Below are positions 40,261-49,850 of a DNA stretch of 64,000 nucleotides, piece by piece. Numbering within the stretch: position 1 is the first letter of the stretch; each line of letters starts with the position of its first letter. The stretch is from Variovorax sp. J22G73. Its GTDB lineage: Bacteria > Pseudomonadota > Gammaproteobacteria > Burkholderiales > Burkholderiaceae_C. The DNA is taken from NCBI RefSeq assembly GCF_030317035.1, contig NZ_JASZYK010000007.1:62001-126000 (forward strand). The letters are read 5' to 3'. Below the pieces are notes generated by a model. That model had not been told where the DNA came from. It saw nothing but the letters and a program-made list of their open reading frames with translations, and did not search any database. The position numbers and the translations under genes were made by a program.

Positions 40261-41895
40261 ATGAACACCCTCGCCGCCCCCAAAGCCGAGATGCCACCGG
40301 CGCCCGGCGCCGCGCACCGGCCCAAGCTCGATGCCAAGCCCGGTCCGCTCACGCTGATCACCTTCGTGGGGTTGCTGGCCGCCGGCCTGCTCTTCACGGC
40401 CTGGAGCCTGGTGGGCGACGTGACGTCCTCGGGCGCGCCGGTGACCACCTGGGTGCCGTACATCCTGCTGGGCGTGGCGCTGCTGATTGCGCTGGGGTTC
40501 GAGTTCGTCAACGGCTTCCATGACACGGCCAACGCGGTGGCCACGGTGATCTACACGCACTCGCTGCCGCCCAACTTCGCGGTGGTGTGGTCGGGCTTCT
40601 TCAACTTCCTGGGCGTGCTGGTGTCCAGCGGGGCGGTGGCCTTCGGCATCATCGCGCTGCTGCCGGTGGAGCTCATATTGCAGGTGGGCTCGGGCGCGGG
40701 CTTCGCGATGGTGTTCGCGCTGCTCATCGCCGCCATCATCTGGAACCTGGGCACGTGGTGGCTGGGGCTGCCGGCGTCGTCGTCGCACACGCTGATCGGC
40801 TCGATCATCGGCGTGGGCGTGGCCAATGCACTGATGCACGGGCGCGACGGCACCAGCGGTGTCGACTGGGCGCAGGCCACCAAGGTGGGCTACTCGCTGC
40901 TGCTGTCGCCGCTGGTGGGCTTCGGCTGCGCGGCGCTGCTGCTGCTGGCGCTGCGCGCCTTCGTGAAGAACCGCGCGCTGTACGAAGAACCCAAGGGCAG
41001 CGCGCCGCCGCCGTGGTGGATTCGCGGCCTGCTCATCCTGACCTGCACGGGCGTGTCGTTCGCGCACGGCTCCAACGACGGCCAGAAGGGCATGGGGCTG
41101 ATCATGCTGATCCTGGTGGGCACGGTGCCCATGGCCTATGCGCTGAACCGCGCGATGCCGGCCGACGAAACCATCAAGTTCGTGGCCGTGGCCGAGATGG
41201 CGCAGACCGCGCTCAACCGCAGCGTGCCGACCTCGCTGCCGGCGCTGCAGCCCGCCGCCGCGCGCGACGCGCTGTCGACCTATGTGCGCACCCGCGAGTT
41301 CGCCCCCACGGTGGTGCCGGCGCTTGCCATCACCGCCGGCAGCATCGGCGAGCAGGTGCGCAAGCACGGCTCGCTGGCCGCCGTGCCGGCCGAGGCCGTG
41401 GCCAACGTTCGCAACGACATGTATTTGGCCTCGGAAGCGATTCGCCACCTCGACAAGAGCGGCGCCGCCAAGTTCGACGCCGACACCAAAATGCGCGTGA
41501 ACGCCTTCCGCGAAGAGCTCGACAGCGCCACGCGCTTCATTCCGCTGTGGGTGAAGGTGGCGGTGGCCATCGCGCTGGGCCTGGGCACCATGATCGGCTG
41601 GAAGCGCATCGTGGTCACGGTGGGCGAGAAGATCGGCAAGACGCACCTGAGCTACGCCCAGGGCGCCTCGGCCGAGGTGGTGGCCATGATCACCATCGGC
41701 GCGGCCGACATGTACGGGCTGCCGGTGTCCACCACGCACGTGCTGTCTTCCGGCGTGGCGGGCACCATGACGGCCAGCGGCTCGGGCCTGCAGATGTCCA
41801 CGCTGCGCAACCTGGCGCTGGCCTGGGTGCTGACGCTGCCGGTGGCGATGCTGCTGTCGGGCTCGCTGTACTGGCTGTTCACGCGGGTCTTCTGA
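40261..41895 (+). CDS. Inorganic phosphate transporter, PiT family
   Basis: 544 residues, metal-phosphate/proton symporter in the inner membrane. The two PiT signatures are present: EFVNGFHDTANAVATVIYTH in the N-half and FAHGSNDGQKGMGLIMLILV, with a further SSSHTLIGSIIGVGVANALM and VSTTHVLSSGVAGTMTASGS. A central cytosolic region of about 150 residues separates the halves. The protein is longer at the N-terminus (about 45 residues, Pro/Ala-rich) than E. coli PitA. Divergent from ppk2. The shared upstream region has TTGTCATATA (40205-40214), at best half of a Pho box. Confidence 0.95.
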   Translation: MNTLAAPKAEMPPAPGAAHRPKLDAKPGPLTLITFVGLLAAGLLFTAWSLVGDVTSSGAPVTTWVPYILLGVALLIALGFEFVNGFHDTANAVATVIYTHSLPPNFAVVWSGFFNFLGVLVSSGAVAFGIIALLPVELILQVGSGAGFAMVFALLIAAIIWNLGTWWLGLPASSSHTLIGSIIGVGVANALMHGRDGTSGVDWAQATKVGYSLLLSPLVGFGCAALLLLALRAFVKNRALYEEPKGSAPPPWWIRGLLILTCTGVSFAHGSNDGQKGMGLIMLILVGTVPMAYALNRAMPADETIKFVAVAEMAQTALNRSVPTSLPALQPAAARDALSTYVRTREFAPTVVPALAITAGSIGEQVRKHGSLAAVPAEAVANVRNDMYLASEAIRHLDKSGAAKFDADTKMRVNAFREELDSATRFIPLWVKVAVAIALGLGTMIGWKRIVVTVGEKIGKTHLSYAQGASAEVVAMITIGAADMYGLPVSTTHVLSSGVAGTMTASGSGLQMSTLRNLALAWVLTLPVAMLLSGSLYWLFTRVF

Positions 41896-41949
41896 TCACG
41901 CCGCCTGATTCGCGCTTTTTCGATCCGCTCCTTTTCCTGACCACGCACC

Positions 41950-42993
41950 TTGTCGGCATTTCATGACCTCGCCGCCCAGTCTTACGGCGGCGACGAAGCC
42001 GGGCTGATCTCCGGCTACCTGTTCGACGCCTCGGCGCCGGAGCCCGCGCGGGCCATCGACTCGGCGCAGGCCGCGGCGTGGCTGGCCGAGGAGCGCGAGC
42101 GCGAATGCAGCGAGCGCGATCCGGCCTATGTGTGGCTGCACTTCAACCTGAGCCACGCGCACGCGGAGCGCTGGCTGCTGCGGCACGCGAACCTGTCGGA
42201 CACCTTCTACGAGACGCTGCACGAAGGCCTGCCCTCCACACGCATCGAGCGCGCGGACGACTCGCTGATTGCCGTCATCAACGACGTGCACTTCGAGTTC
42301 AGCTTCGAGCCCTCGGACATCTCCACGCTGTGGATCAGCGTGGGCCCGCGCCTGGTGGTCACGGCGCGCACCAAGCCGCTGCGCTCGGTGGATGCGCTGC
42401 GCACGGCGGTGAAGGCCGGCGACGCGCCGCGCTCGAGCACCGAACTGCTCGAGCACCTGCTGCGCGCGCAGGCCGACGTGCTGGTGAAGATCGTGCGCGG
42501 CGTGACCTCGCGCATCGACCGCATCGAAGACGAACTGCTGGCCGGTCGGCTGGACCACAAGCGCGCGCGCCTGGGCGTGCTGCGCCGGCTGCTGGTGCGG
42601 CTGCAGCGGCTGCTGGCGCCCGAGCCGGCCGCCCTCTTCCGCCTGCTGCAGGGGCCGCCGGCCTGGATGTCGGAGCCCGACGCGCAAGAGCTGCGTGGCT
42701 CGACCGAGGAGTTCTCGGTGGTGCTGCGCGACATGCAGGCGCTGCAGGAGCGCATCAAGCTGCTGCAGGAAGAAATTGCCGCCAACGTGAACGAGGACAA
42801 CAACCGCAGCCTGTTCGTGCTGACGGTGGTCACGGTGCTGGCGCTGCCGATCAACATCCTGGCCGGCCTGTTCGGCATGAACGTGGGCGGGATTCCGCTG
42901 GCCGACCACAAGCACGGCTTCTGGATCGTGGTGGCCATCGTGGCCAGCTTCACCGCGGTGGCGGCCTGGGCGGCTTTTCGCAAGAAGCGCTGA
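41950..42993 (+). CDS. zntB: CorA-type transporter, ZntB-like
   Basis: 347 residues. A large cytosolic N-terminal domain (DPAYVWLHFNLSHAHAERWL with LLRHANLSDTFYETL) is followed by two C-terminal helices with the invariant pore motif GMN in ILAGLFGMNVGGIPLADHKH and a basic end (RKKR). ZntB proteins move zinc coupled to protons, as pentamers. The start is TTG 41950, 54 bp after the PiT gene on the same strand, so co-transcription is possible though unrelated in function. Confidence 0.9.
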   Translation: MSAFHDLAAQSYGGDEAGLISGYLFDASAPEPARAIDSAQAAAWLAEERERECSERDPAYVWLHFNLSHAHAERWLLRHANLSDTFYETLHEGLPSTRIERADDSLIAVINDVHFEFSFEPSDISTLWISVGPRLVVTARTKPLRSVDALRTAVKAGDAPRSSTELLEHLLRAQADVLVKIVRGVTSRIDRIEDELLAGRLDHKRARLGVLRRLLVRLQRLLAPEPAALFRLLQGPPAWMSEPDAQELRGSTEEFSVVLRDMQALQERIKLLQEEIAANVNEDNNRSLFVLTVVTVLALPINILAGLFGMNVGGIPLADHKHGFWIVVAIVASFTAVAAWAAFRKKR

Positions 42994-43090
42994 GCCGCGT
43001 CCAGCGGTGCGGTAATGCTATTTATTTAGTAGCGCATTGCATAGCATCCACGCGCCCGCACCGATGTTCCAGACCCCATAGAATGCAGGG

Positions 43091-43948
43091 GTGTCCTCCA
43101 TTCTCAACGCCGATCTTCACTGCCACTCCGTGGTCTCCGACGGCACATTGACGCCCGAAGAACTGGCCGCGCGCGCGGCCTCCAACGGCGTGGAGCTCTG
43201 GGCCCTCACCGACCACGACGAAATAGGCGGCCAGCACCGCGCCGCGGCGGCAGCGCGTGCGAACGGCATGCGCTACCTCACGGGCACCGAGATTTCGGTG
43301 ACCTTCGCCAACGAAACGGTGCACATCGTCGGCCTGGGCTTCGACCCCGACGACGCCGCCATGTCGCAGGGCCTGTACGACACGCGCGGCGGCCGCGGCA
43401 AGCGCGCGCAGGAAATGTCCGAGGGGCTGGCCAAGGTCGGCATCCAGGGCGCGTACGAAGGCGCGCTGAAGTTCGTGGGCAACCCCGAGCTCATCTCGCG
43501 CACGCACTTCGCGCGCTTCCTGGTCGAGCAGGGCCACTGCCGCGACACGCCCGAGGTGTTCCGCAAGTTCCTCACCGAAGGCAAGCCCGGCTACGTGCCG
43601 CACCGCTGGGCCACGCTGAAGGACGCGGTGCACTGGATCACCGCCGCCAAGGGCATGGCCGTGATCGCCCACCCGGGCCGCTACAAGTTCACGGCCAACG
43701 AGGAGTACGCGCTGTTCCTCGAGTTCAAGGCGCACGGCGGCCAAGCCATCGAGGTGGTCACCGGCAGCCACACGCCGGCCGAGTTCGTCGAGTACGCCGA
43801 CAAGGCGCTCGAATTCGACTTCGCCGCCTCGCGCGGCAGCGATTTCCACAGCCCCGACGAAAGCCACTGCGACCTGGGCAAGTTGCCGCCGTTGCCCGGC
43901 GCGCTCACTCCCGTGTGGGAACTGCTCGGCGACCGCATCCAGCAGTGA
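43091..43948 (+). CDS. rnm: PHP-domain phosphatase/exonuclease, RNase AM (YciV) family
   Basis: 285 residues. PHP metal motifs DLHCHSVVSDGTLTPEELAA, ALTDHDEIGG, GTEISVTF, VIAHPGRYKF and GSDFHSPDESHCDL are complete. Members are 3',5'-nucleoside bisphosphate phosphatases and 5'-3' exonucleases acting in RNA maturation. The GTG 43091 start follows CAGGG closely. It heads a rightward run with the DMT permease (GTGA overlap), YciO and a site-2 protease; the same neighbourhood with yciO and trpS is common in betaproteobacteria. Confidence 0.9.
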   Translation: MSSILNADLHCHSVVSDGTLTPEELAARAASNGVELWALTDHDEIGGQHRAAAAARANGMRYLTGTEISVTFANETVHIVGLGFDPDDAAMSQGLYDTRGGRGKRAQEMSEGLAKVGIQGAYEGALKFVGNPELISRTHFARFLVEQGHCRDTPEVFRKFLTEGKPGYVPHRWATLKDAVHWITAAKGMAVIAHPGRYKFTANEEYALFLEFKAHGGQAIEVVTGSHTPAEFVEYADKALEFDFAASRGSDFHSPDESHCDLGKLPPLPGALTPVWELLGDRIQQ

Positions 43949-44922
43949 GCCAGAGCCCGCGGCCCGGCACCGACAGCGCGGCGACCGTTGCGCTGGCCAA
44001 TGCACGCGCCGCCCAGCAGGCCAGCCGCAGCAGGGAATCCGAACGCATCCTCGCGGGCATCGGCCTGGTGGTGCTGGCGGTGGGCTGCTTCGCCACGCTG
44101 GACACAGCCACCAAGTTCTCCACGCTGGGCGTGCCCATCCTCATGGGCGTGTGGTTTCGCTATGCCTTCCAGGCGGTGGCCACCACGCTGGTGCTGCTGC
44201 CGCTGCACGGCGTGGGGTTGCTGCGCACGCGCCATCCGCGCTACCAGGTGCTGCGCGGGGCACTGCTGCTGGCGTCGAGCGTGTTCGCGTTCTTCAGCCT
44301 GCGCTACATGCCGCTGGCGGAGTTCACCTCCATCGTGCTGATCGCGCCGCTGGTGATCACGCTGCTGGCCGCCACCACGCTCAAGGAGCATGTGTCGCCG
44401 CTGCGCTGGGCGCTGGTGGCCGGGGGCTTCGCGGGCACGCTGGTCATCCTGCGCCCGGGCGGCAGCGCATTCAGCTGGGCCATCCTGCTGCCGCTGGGGC
44501 TGGTGCTGACCAACGCCTGGTTCCAGGTGCTCACGAGCAAGCTGGCGCAGACCGAGAACCCGCTGACCATGCACTTCTACACGGGCTGGGTCGGCACGCT
44601 GATCGCGTCGGTGGCGCTGCCCTTCGCATGGAGCGCCCTGCCCTCGTGGGAATGGTGGGCGCTGCTGTGCCTCATGGGGTTCATGGGCACGGTGGGGCAC
44701 TTCATGCTCATCCTGGCCTACCAGCGCGCGCCGGCCTCCACGCTCACCCCTTATCTTTATGCGCAGATCGCGTTCGCGATGCTCGGCGGCTGGCTCATCT
44801 TTTCGCATGTGCCCGACCGCTTCTCGCTCATCGGGATGGCGATGATCGCGGTCTGCGGCGCCGCCGGCGCATGGCTCACGGTGCGCGAGCGCCGCGTGCC
44901 CATCGAACCCGCCGAATCCTGA
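43945..44922 (+). CDS. DMT-family permease (EamA domains)
   Basis: 325 residues with ten predicted helices in two EamA repeats. An N-terminal cytosolic stretch of about 30 residues leads to ERILAGIGLVVLAVGCFATL. Typical segments are YMPLAEFTSIVLIAPLVITL and YQRAPASTLTPYLYAQIAFA, then GGWLIFSHVPDRFSLIGMAM. It probably exports a metabolite; the substrate is not visible. The GTG start at 43945 overlaps the PHP gene stop (GTGA), so the two are translationally coupled. Confidence 0.9.
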   Translation: MSQSPRPGTDSAATVALANARAAQQASRSRESERILAGIGLVVLAVGCFATLDTATKFSTLGVPILMGVWFRYAFQAVATTLVLLPLHGVGLLRTRHPRYQVLRGALLLASSVFAFFSLRYMPLAEFTSIVLIAPLVITLLAATTLKEHVSPLRWALVAGGFAGTLVILRPGGSAFSWAILLPLGLVLTNAWFQVLTSKLAQTENPLTMHFYTGWVGTLIASVALPFAWSALPSWEWWALLCLMGFMGTVGHFMLILAYQRAPASTLTPYLYAQIAFAMLGGWLIFSHVPDRFSLIGMAMIAVCGAAGAWLTVRERRVPIEPAES

Positions 44923-44938
44923 ACAGGAGAATCCAGAC

Positions 44939-45574
44939 ATGGCCCAGTACTTCGAAGTCCACCCCGAGAACCCGCAGCAGCGCCTGCTGAAGCAGGCCGT
45001 TGCGCTGCTGGAGCGCGGCGAGATCGTGGCCGTGCCCACCGACTCCAGCTACGCGCTGGGCTGCCACCTCGACGACAAGGACGCGGTCGACCAGCTGCGC
45101 CGCATCCGCCAGGTCGACGACAAGCACCACCTCACGCTGCTGTGCCGCGACCTGAGCGAGCTGGCCAACTACGCGCGCGTGGACAACAAGCAGTACCGCC
45201 TGCTGAAGGCCGCCACGCCGGGCCCGTACACCTTCCTGCTCGAAGCCACCAAGGAAGTGCCGCGCCGCGTGAGCCACCCGCAGCGCAAGACCATCGGCCT
45301 GCGCGTGCCCGACCACAAGGTGCTGCTGGAGCTGCTGGCGCTGCACGGCGCGCCGCTCCTGGCCACCACGCTGATCCCGCCCGGCGAGACCGAGGCGCTG
45401 AACGACGCGCAGACCATCCGCGAGCGCTTCGAGAAGCAGATCGGCGCTGTCATCGACGCCGGCGCCTGCGCGTCCGAGCCCACCACCGTGGTCGACCTGA
45501 CGCCCATGGGCACGGGCGACGACCCGGTCGTGGTGCGCCAGGGACGCGGTGCATTGGCCGTGCTGGGCCTGTGA
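44939..45574 (+). CDS. YciO/Sua5/YrdC-family protein
   Basis: 211 residues. The YrdC-like fold binds ATP, threonine and RNA: LLERGEIVAVPTDSSYALGC, LRRIRQVDDKHHLTLLCRDL, ATPGPYTFLLEATKEVPRRV, KTIGLRVPDHKVLLELLALH. In the nucleotide-binding motif it follows YciO more than TsaC, so a role in t6A tRNA modification is less sure than for TsaC. AGGAGA lies 8 nt upstream of ATG 44939. Part of the rnm-to-trpS run. Confidence 0.9.
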   Translation: MAQYFEVHPENPQQRLLKQAVALLERGEIVAVPTDSSYALGCHLDDKDAVDQLRRIRQVDDKHHLTLLCRDLSELANYARVDNKQYRLLKAATPGPYTFLLEATKEVPRRVSHPQRKTIGLRVPDHKVLLELLALHGAPLLATTLIPPGETEALNDAQTIRERFEKQIGAVIDAGACASEPTTVVDLTPMGTGDDPVVVRQGRGALAVLGL

Positions 45575-45615
45575 ATTCGGGCTGTTTTGCACGTTCCGTC
45601 TGACACAATCGCCCG

Positions 45616-46287
45616 GTGGATATTTCCAATCTGATACAGACCGTACTGATCTACGCACTGCCGGTGATCTTCGCAATCACCGTGCACGAGGCGGCTCACG
45701 GCTATGTGGCGCGCCATTTCGGCGACAACACGGCCGAGGTCATGGGACGCGTCACCCTCAACCCGATGAAGCACATCGACCCCATCGGGACCATCCTGAT
45801 GCCGTTGATGCTGTACTTCGCCACCTCGGGCGCCTTCCTGTTCGGCTATGCCAAGCCGGTGCCCGTGAACTTCGGGCGGCTGCGCCATCCGAAGCGCGAC
45901 ATGATCTGGGTGGCGCTGGCCGGGCCGGTGTCCAATTTCATCCAGGCCATTTTGTGGGCGCTGGTGCTGGTGGCCCTGGTGGCTTCCGGCGTCAATGAAA
46001 CCTTTTTCATCAAGATGGCGCAAGGCGGCATCCTGGTCAACCTCGTGATGTGGGCCTTCAACCTGTTTCCGCTGCCGCCGCTGGACGGTGGCCGCGTGCT
46101 GGCGGGCCTGCTGCCCAACGGCCCCGCGCAACAGTTCCTGGCGCGCATCGAGCCCTACGGCTTCTTCATCGTGATGGGTCTCGTCATTGCTGGCGTGGTC
46201 AGCAACTACTGGCTGCGCCCGCTGATGGACGTGGGCTACTACGTCATCAACCTGCTCATCACCCCGCTCAAGGCATTGCTGCTCTAA
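45616..46287 (+). CDS. Site-2 protease family (M50) membrane metalloprotease
   Basis: 223 residues with about 5-6 helices. Zinc site HEAAH in IFAITVHEAAHGYVARHFGD and the second site NLFPLPPLDGGRVLAGLLP. No PDZ or CBS domain is present, so it belongs to the short group of intramembrane proteases. It cuts transmembrane segments, often anti-sigma factors, but no substrate is suggested here. The GTG start at 45616 follows YciO by 41 bp and trpS follows it by 13 bp. Confidence 0.92.
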   Translation: MDISNLIQTVLIYALPVIFAITVHEAAHGYVARHFGDNTAEVMGRVTLNPMKHIDPIGTILMPLMLYFATSGAFLFGYAKPVPVNFGRLRHPKRDMIWVALAGPVSNFIQAILWALVLVALVASGVNETFFIKMAQGGILVNLVMWAFNLFPLPPLDGGRVLAGLLPNGPAQQFLARIEPYGFFIVMGLVIAGVVSNYWLRPLMDVGYYVINLLITPLKALLL

Positions 46288-46300
46288 GTCTCCTCGTTCC

Positions 46301-47632
46301 ATGGCCTCGTCTTCCCAAGCTCCCCTGCGCGTCCTGACCGGCATCACGCCCTCCGGCACGCCGCACCTCGGCAACTACGTCGGCTCGATCCGCCACTCGG
46401 TGCGGCAAAGCGTCGCGCCCGGTGTGCAGAGCTTCTTCTTCCTGGCCGACTACCACGCGCTCATCAAGGTGCAGGAGCCGGCGCTCATCCAGCGCTCCAC
46501 CCTCGAGATCGCCGCCAGCTGGCTGGCCTGCGGGCTCGACCCGGCGCGCGTCACCTTCTACCGCCAGTCGGACATTCCCGAGATCCCCGAGCTCACCTGG
46601 TTCCTGACCTGCGTGACCGGCAAGGGCGTGCTCAACCGCGCGCATGCCTACAAGGCGCAGCTCGACAAGAACGTGGCCAAGGGCGAAGACCCCGACGCCG
46701 ACGTCACGGCCGGCCTGTTCATGTACCCGGTGCTCATGGGCGCGGACATCCTGATGTTCAACGCGCACAAGGTGCCCGTGGGCCGCGACCAGGTGCAGCA
46801 CATCGAGATGGCGCGCGACATGGCGCAGCGCTTCAACCACCAGTACGGCGAGCACTTCACGCTGCCCGACGCCGAGATCGACGACGCCGTCGCCACCCTG
46901 CCCGGCCTCGACGGCCGCAAGATGAGCAAGAGCTACGGCAACACGATTCCGCTGTTCGCGCCGCGCGCGCAGCTGCAAAAGCAGATCTCCAGCATCGTGA
47001 CCGACTCGCGCGCGCCCGGCGAGCCCAAGGACACCGAAGGCTCCGCCCTGTTCCAGATCTACCAGGCCTTTGCCAGCGCCGAGGAAACCGAGGCGCTGCG
47101 CAAGGCGTATGCCGACGGCATCAGCTGGGCCGACGCCAAGCACACGCTGTTCGAGCGCATCGACCAGGAAGTGGCCCCGCTGCGCGCGCGCTACGAAGCG
47201 CTGATGAACGACCCCGCCGAAATCGAGCGCATCCTGCTCATCGGCGCCGACAAGGCCCGCGCGCTGTCGAAGCCCTTCATGACCAGCCTGCGCCACGCCG
47301 TGGGCCTGCGCAACCTGGCCGCCGGCAAGGACAAGGCCGGCGCCAAGGCGGCGAAGGTCGCCAGGCCGAGCTTCAAGCAGTACCGCGAGAAGGCCGACGG
47401 CCTCTTCTATTTCAAGCTGCTGGACGCGCGCGGCGAAACCCTGCTGCAGAGCCGTGGTTTCACAACGCCGCAGGAAGCGGGCCGTACCATCGCGCTCTTG
47501 CAGGCGCAGCGCGGCGAGGCCCTGGCCTCGCTGGCCGCCCAGCTCGAACCCATCGACACACAAGGAACACGCGCCGTCACCGAGGCGCTGGAGGCACTGG
47601 CGGAGGCAACGCCCACCAACCCAGGGAGTTGA
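46301..47632 (+). CDS. trpS: Tryptophanyl-tRNA synthetase
   Basis: 443 residues, charges tRNA-Trp. The HIGH-type motif is ITPSGTPHLGNYVGSIRHSV, the KMSKS motif is LDGRKMSKSYGNTIPLFAPR, and the Rossmann core contains FMYPVLMGADILMFNAHKVP. It is about 100 residues longer than E. coli TrpS. The extra C-terminal part (from KAAKVARPSFKQYREKADGL onward) looks like a small added domain shared with long-form TrpS enzymes. ATG 46301, 13 bp after the protease gene. Confidence 0.96.
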   Translation: MASSSQAPLRVLTGITPSGTPHLGNYVGSIRHSVRQSVAPGVQSFFFLADYHALIKVQEPALIQRSTLEIAASWLACGLDPARVTFYRQSDIPEIPELTWFLTCVTGKGVLNRAHAYKAQLDKNVAKGEDPDADVTAGLFMYPVLMGADILMFNAHKVPVGRDQVQHIEMARDMAQRFNHQYGEHFTLPDAEIDDAVATLPGLDGRKMSKSYGNTIPLFAPRAQLQKQISSIVTDSRAPGEPKDTEGSALFQIYQAFASAEETEALRKAYADGISWADAKHTLFERIDQEVAPLRARYEALMNDPAEIERILLIGADKARALSKPFMTSLRHAVGLRNLAAGKDKAGAKAAKVARPSFKQYREKADGLFYFKLLDARGETLLQSRGFTTPQEAGRTIALLQAQRGEALASLAAQLEPIDTQGTRAVTEALEALAEATPTNPGS

Positions 47633-47710
47633 CCCGGAAGAGCCCATCGGCCATCCGCTGGTGAGCAGGAAACAGAGAGAGAAGACGGTGCGATCACAAA
47701 GGAAGAAAAC

Positions 47711-48313
47711 ATGAGCATTTATGTCATCGACGACCACCCCCTGATGCGCGACGCGATCGTGATGGTCCTGCGGCGCCTGCGCCCGGCCGAGAACATCGTC
47801 GAACTCGAGCGCCTCGACAAGCTGGCGGGCTCCGTGCAGCAGCGTGGCGCCCCCACGCTCTTCTGCCTGGACCTGAAGCTGCCCGACACCAACGGCGTGT
47901 CGGGCGTGATCGCGGTCAAGCAGGTCTACCCGAACGTGCCCATCGCCGTGTACTCGGCCGCCCCCGCGGCCGACATGGAAGACGCCTGCATCGAGGCCGG
48001 TGCCGACACCTACATCGAGAAGTCGGCCAGCTCCAACGAGCTGGCGGCCGCCCTGCGCGGCCTGCTGATGGCCGGCTCGGAAGAGGAAACCGACGACGCC
48101 CCGGCCGCCAACAGCGGCAAGCTGTCGAAGCGCCAGACGCAGCTCATCGCCATGCTCGACAAGGGCATGAGCAACCGCGACATCGCCACCGACCTGGAAA
48201 TCAGCGAGCACACGGTGAAGGTCCACCTGTGGCGCCTGTTCCGCCGCCTGGGCGTGAAGAGCCGCACGCAGGCGCTGCACTACGCGCGCACCAACGGACT
48301 GCTCTCGGGCTGA
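47711..48313 (+). CDS. NarL-family response regulator
   Basis: 200 residues. Receiver with DDH pocket, phospho-Asp54 (FCLDLKLPDT) and Lys in YIEKSAS. LuxR-type helix-turn-helix at 138-195 (LSKRQTQLIAMLDKGMSNRD, then SEHTVKVHLWRLFRRL). AAAGGAAG precedes ATG 47711. It faces a convergent histidine kinase gene across a two-way terminator; that kinase is a plausible partner, because both stand without other partners here. Confidence 0.92.
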   Translation: MSIYVIDDHPLMRDAIVMVLRRLRPAENIVELERLDKLAGSVQQRGAPTLFCLDLKLPDTNGVSGVIAVKQVYPNVPIAVYSAAPAADMEDACIEAGADTYIEKSASSNELAAALRGLLMAGSEEETDDAPAANSGKLSKRQTQLIAMLDKGMSNRDIATDLEISEHTVKVHLWRLFRRLGVKSRTQALHYARTNGLLSG

Positions 48314-48339
48314 TCTCCGTTTCCGAAAATTAAAAAATA

Positions 48340-48362
48340 CCGCGCAGTGCGCGGTTTTTTTT
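48340..48362. terminator. Bidirectional intrinsic terminator
   Basis: CCGCGC-AGT-GCGCGG (48340-48354) followed by eight T residues (48355-48362) for the plus strand. On the left, TTAAAAAATA (48330-48339) gives a U-rich run for the minus strand. It separates the response regulator from the convergent kinase. Confidence 0.92.
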
Positions 48363-48403
48363 ATGGGTGGCCGCCGTGGCCGCTGACTCGCTCGCTCACT
48401 CGC

Positions 48404-49822
48404 TCACCCGCCGCCCGACGCCGTCACCCGCGCCTGCGCCACCGCCTCGTCGGCGTCGTGCAGCGCCACGCGGAACACGCTGCCGCTGCCCAGCCGCGAA
48501 CGCACGCTCACCGGGTGCCCCAGCACATGCGACAGCCGCGCCACGATGGCCAGGCCCAGGCCGAAGCCGTCGGACGTGCCCGCATGGTCCGCCACCTTGT
48601 AGAACTCCAGGAACACGTCGCGCAGATGCTCGGGCGCAATGCCTATGCCCGTGTCCCACACCTCCACGCGCAAGCCTTCGCGCGTGGTGCGCGCGGCCAG
48701 CAGCACGCCGCCCTCGGTCGTGTACTTGATGGCATTGGCCAGCAGGTTGCCGATCATGCGGCGCACGCGAATCGGGTCGGTCAGGAACGAGCCCTCGCAC
48801 ACGTGCACGCGAAAGTCCAGGCCGCGGCTCTCGGCCACCGGGCGGTATTGCAGCTCCAGGTCGTGCAGCAGCTCGGGCACGTCCACGCGCTCCACGTGCA
48901 GGCGCACCTGGCCCGAGTCGATGCGCGCCAGGTCGAACATGGAGTCGAACAGCGCGTTCACCGCGTGCGTGGCGCGCACGATCTTCGGCGCCAGCTCGAG
49001 CACCAGCTCGGGCTCGTTGCGCAGCCAGTCGGCGTACAGCGACAGCGCCAGCACCGGCTGGCGCATGTCGTGCGCGGCGCTGGCCAGAAAGCGGTTCTTC
49101 ATGGCCACGGCCGACACCGCCGCCTGCCGCTGCTGCGTGAGCGACTTGATCAGGATGTGGTTGTGGAACAGCAGCTCCAGGCTGTTGCGCGCTGTCTCGT
49201 AGATGTGCCGGCCGGCGCGCAACAGCAGGAACCAGTGCAGCACGGGCAGCACCGGCATCAGGTAGCCGTACTGGAACTGCGGGTGCTGCATCTGCAGCGT
49301 GACCATGCGCACCACCACCGCCCCGAGCATGGTGATGAACAGCGTGTTGACATAGCGCTTGAGCAACGGCGGGTGCAGCGCCAGCCCGTTGAGCGGAAAG
49401 GTGCCCACGCCGGCCACGATGAGCCAGCTCATGAACTGGTTGACCTGCGGCGAGCGCTCGAAGAACAGCATCACCGAGAAGCCCCAGACCACCGCGCTGG
49501 TGCTCCAGACGAAGCCGTAGCGCTCGGTGAACTGCTGCTGCGCCACCGCGCTGCGACCGGCGTAGCGCACCGCGTACACGCGCGCGCCCCAGGCGCGGCA
49601 GGCCGTGGCCAGAATGCCGGCCACCAGCCAGGTGAACAGCTCCCAGCGGGCCGCGTAGCCCCAGTTCAGCCCGACCATGGCCGGCATCAGCAGCGCCGAC
49701 ACCAGGTACGAGCCCTTCGCGGAGCGCATCAGGCTGCGGATGAGCTCGCCGCGCACCCACGATTCGGCCTCGTCGGCCGAGGCCGGGGCGGGGGTCATGC
49801 TGGCGATCGACGCATTGGCCAT
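48404..49822 (-). CDS. Sensor histidine kinase with integral membrane sensor domain
   Basis: About 472 residues. Residues 30-200 hold about six hydrophobic helices (YLVSALLMPAMVGLNWGYAA, AVVWGFSVMLFF, FMSWLIVAGVGTFPLNGLAL) with no large periplasmic loop, so it senses within the membrane or from the cytosol. The H-box is FLASAAHDMRQPVLALSLYA, of the HDxRQP subtype often found in hybrid kinases without a receiver. The ATPase has NLLANAIKYTTEGGVLLAAR, DTGIGIAPEHL and GFGLGLAIVARLS. A GTG at 49831 is an alternative start. It lacks a receiver, and the response regulator at 47711 is a likely partner. Confidence 0.88.
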   Translation of the reverse strand: MANASIASMTPAPASADEAESWVRGELIRSLMRSAKGSYLVSALLMPAMVGLNWGYAARWELFTWLVAGILATACRAWGARVYAVRYAGRSAVAQQQFTERYGFVWSTSAVVWGFSVMLFFERSPQVNQFMSWLIVAGVGTFPLNGLALHPPLLKRYVNTLFITMLGAVVVRMVTLQMQHPQFQYGYLMPVLPVLHWFLLLRAGRHIYETARNSLELLFHNHILIKSLTQQRQAAVSAVAMKNRFLASAAHDMRQPVLALSLYADWLRNEPELVLELAPKIVRATHAVNALFDSMFDLARIDSGQVRLHVERVDVPELLHDLELQYRPVAESRGLDFRVHVCEGSFLTDPIRVRRMIGNLLANAIKYTTEGGVLLAARTTREGLRVEVWDTGIGIAPEHLRDVFLEFYKVADHAGTSDGFGLGLAIVARLSHVLGHPVSVRSRLGSGSVFRVALHDADEAVAQARVTASGGG

Positions 49823-49850
49823 AGGGCGCACGGTCCTCGTTGATCAGGCG

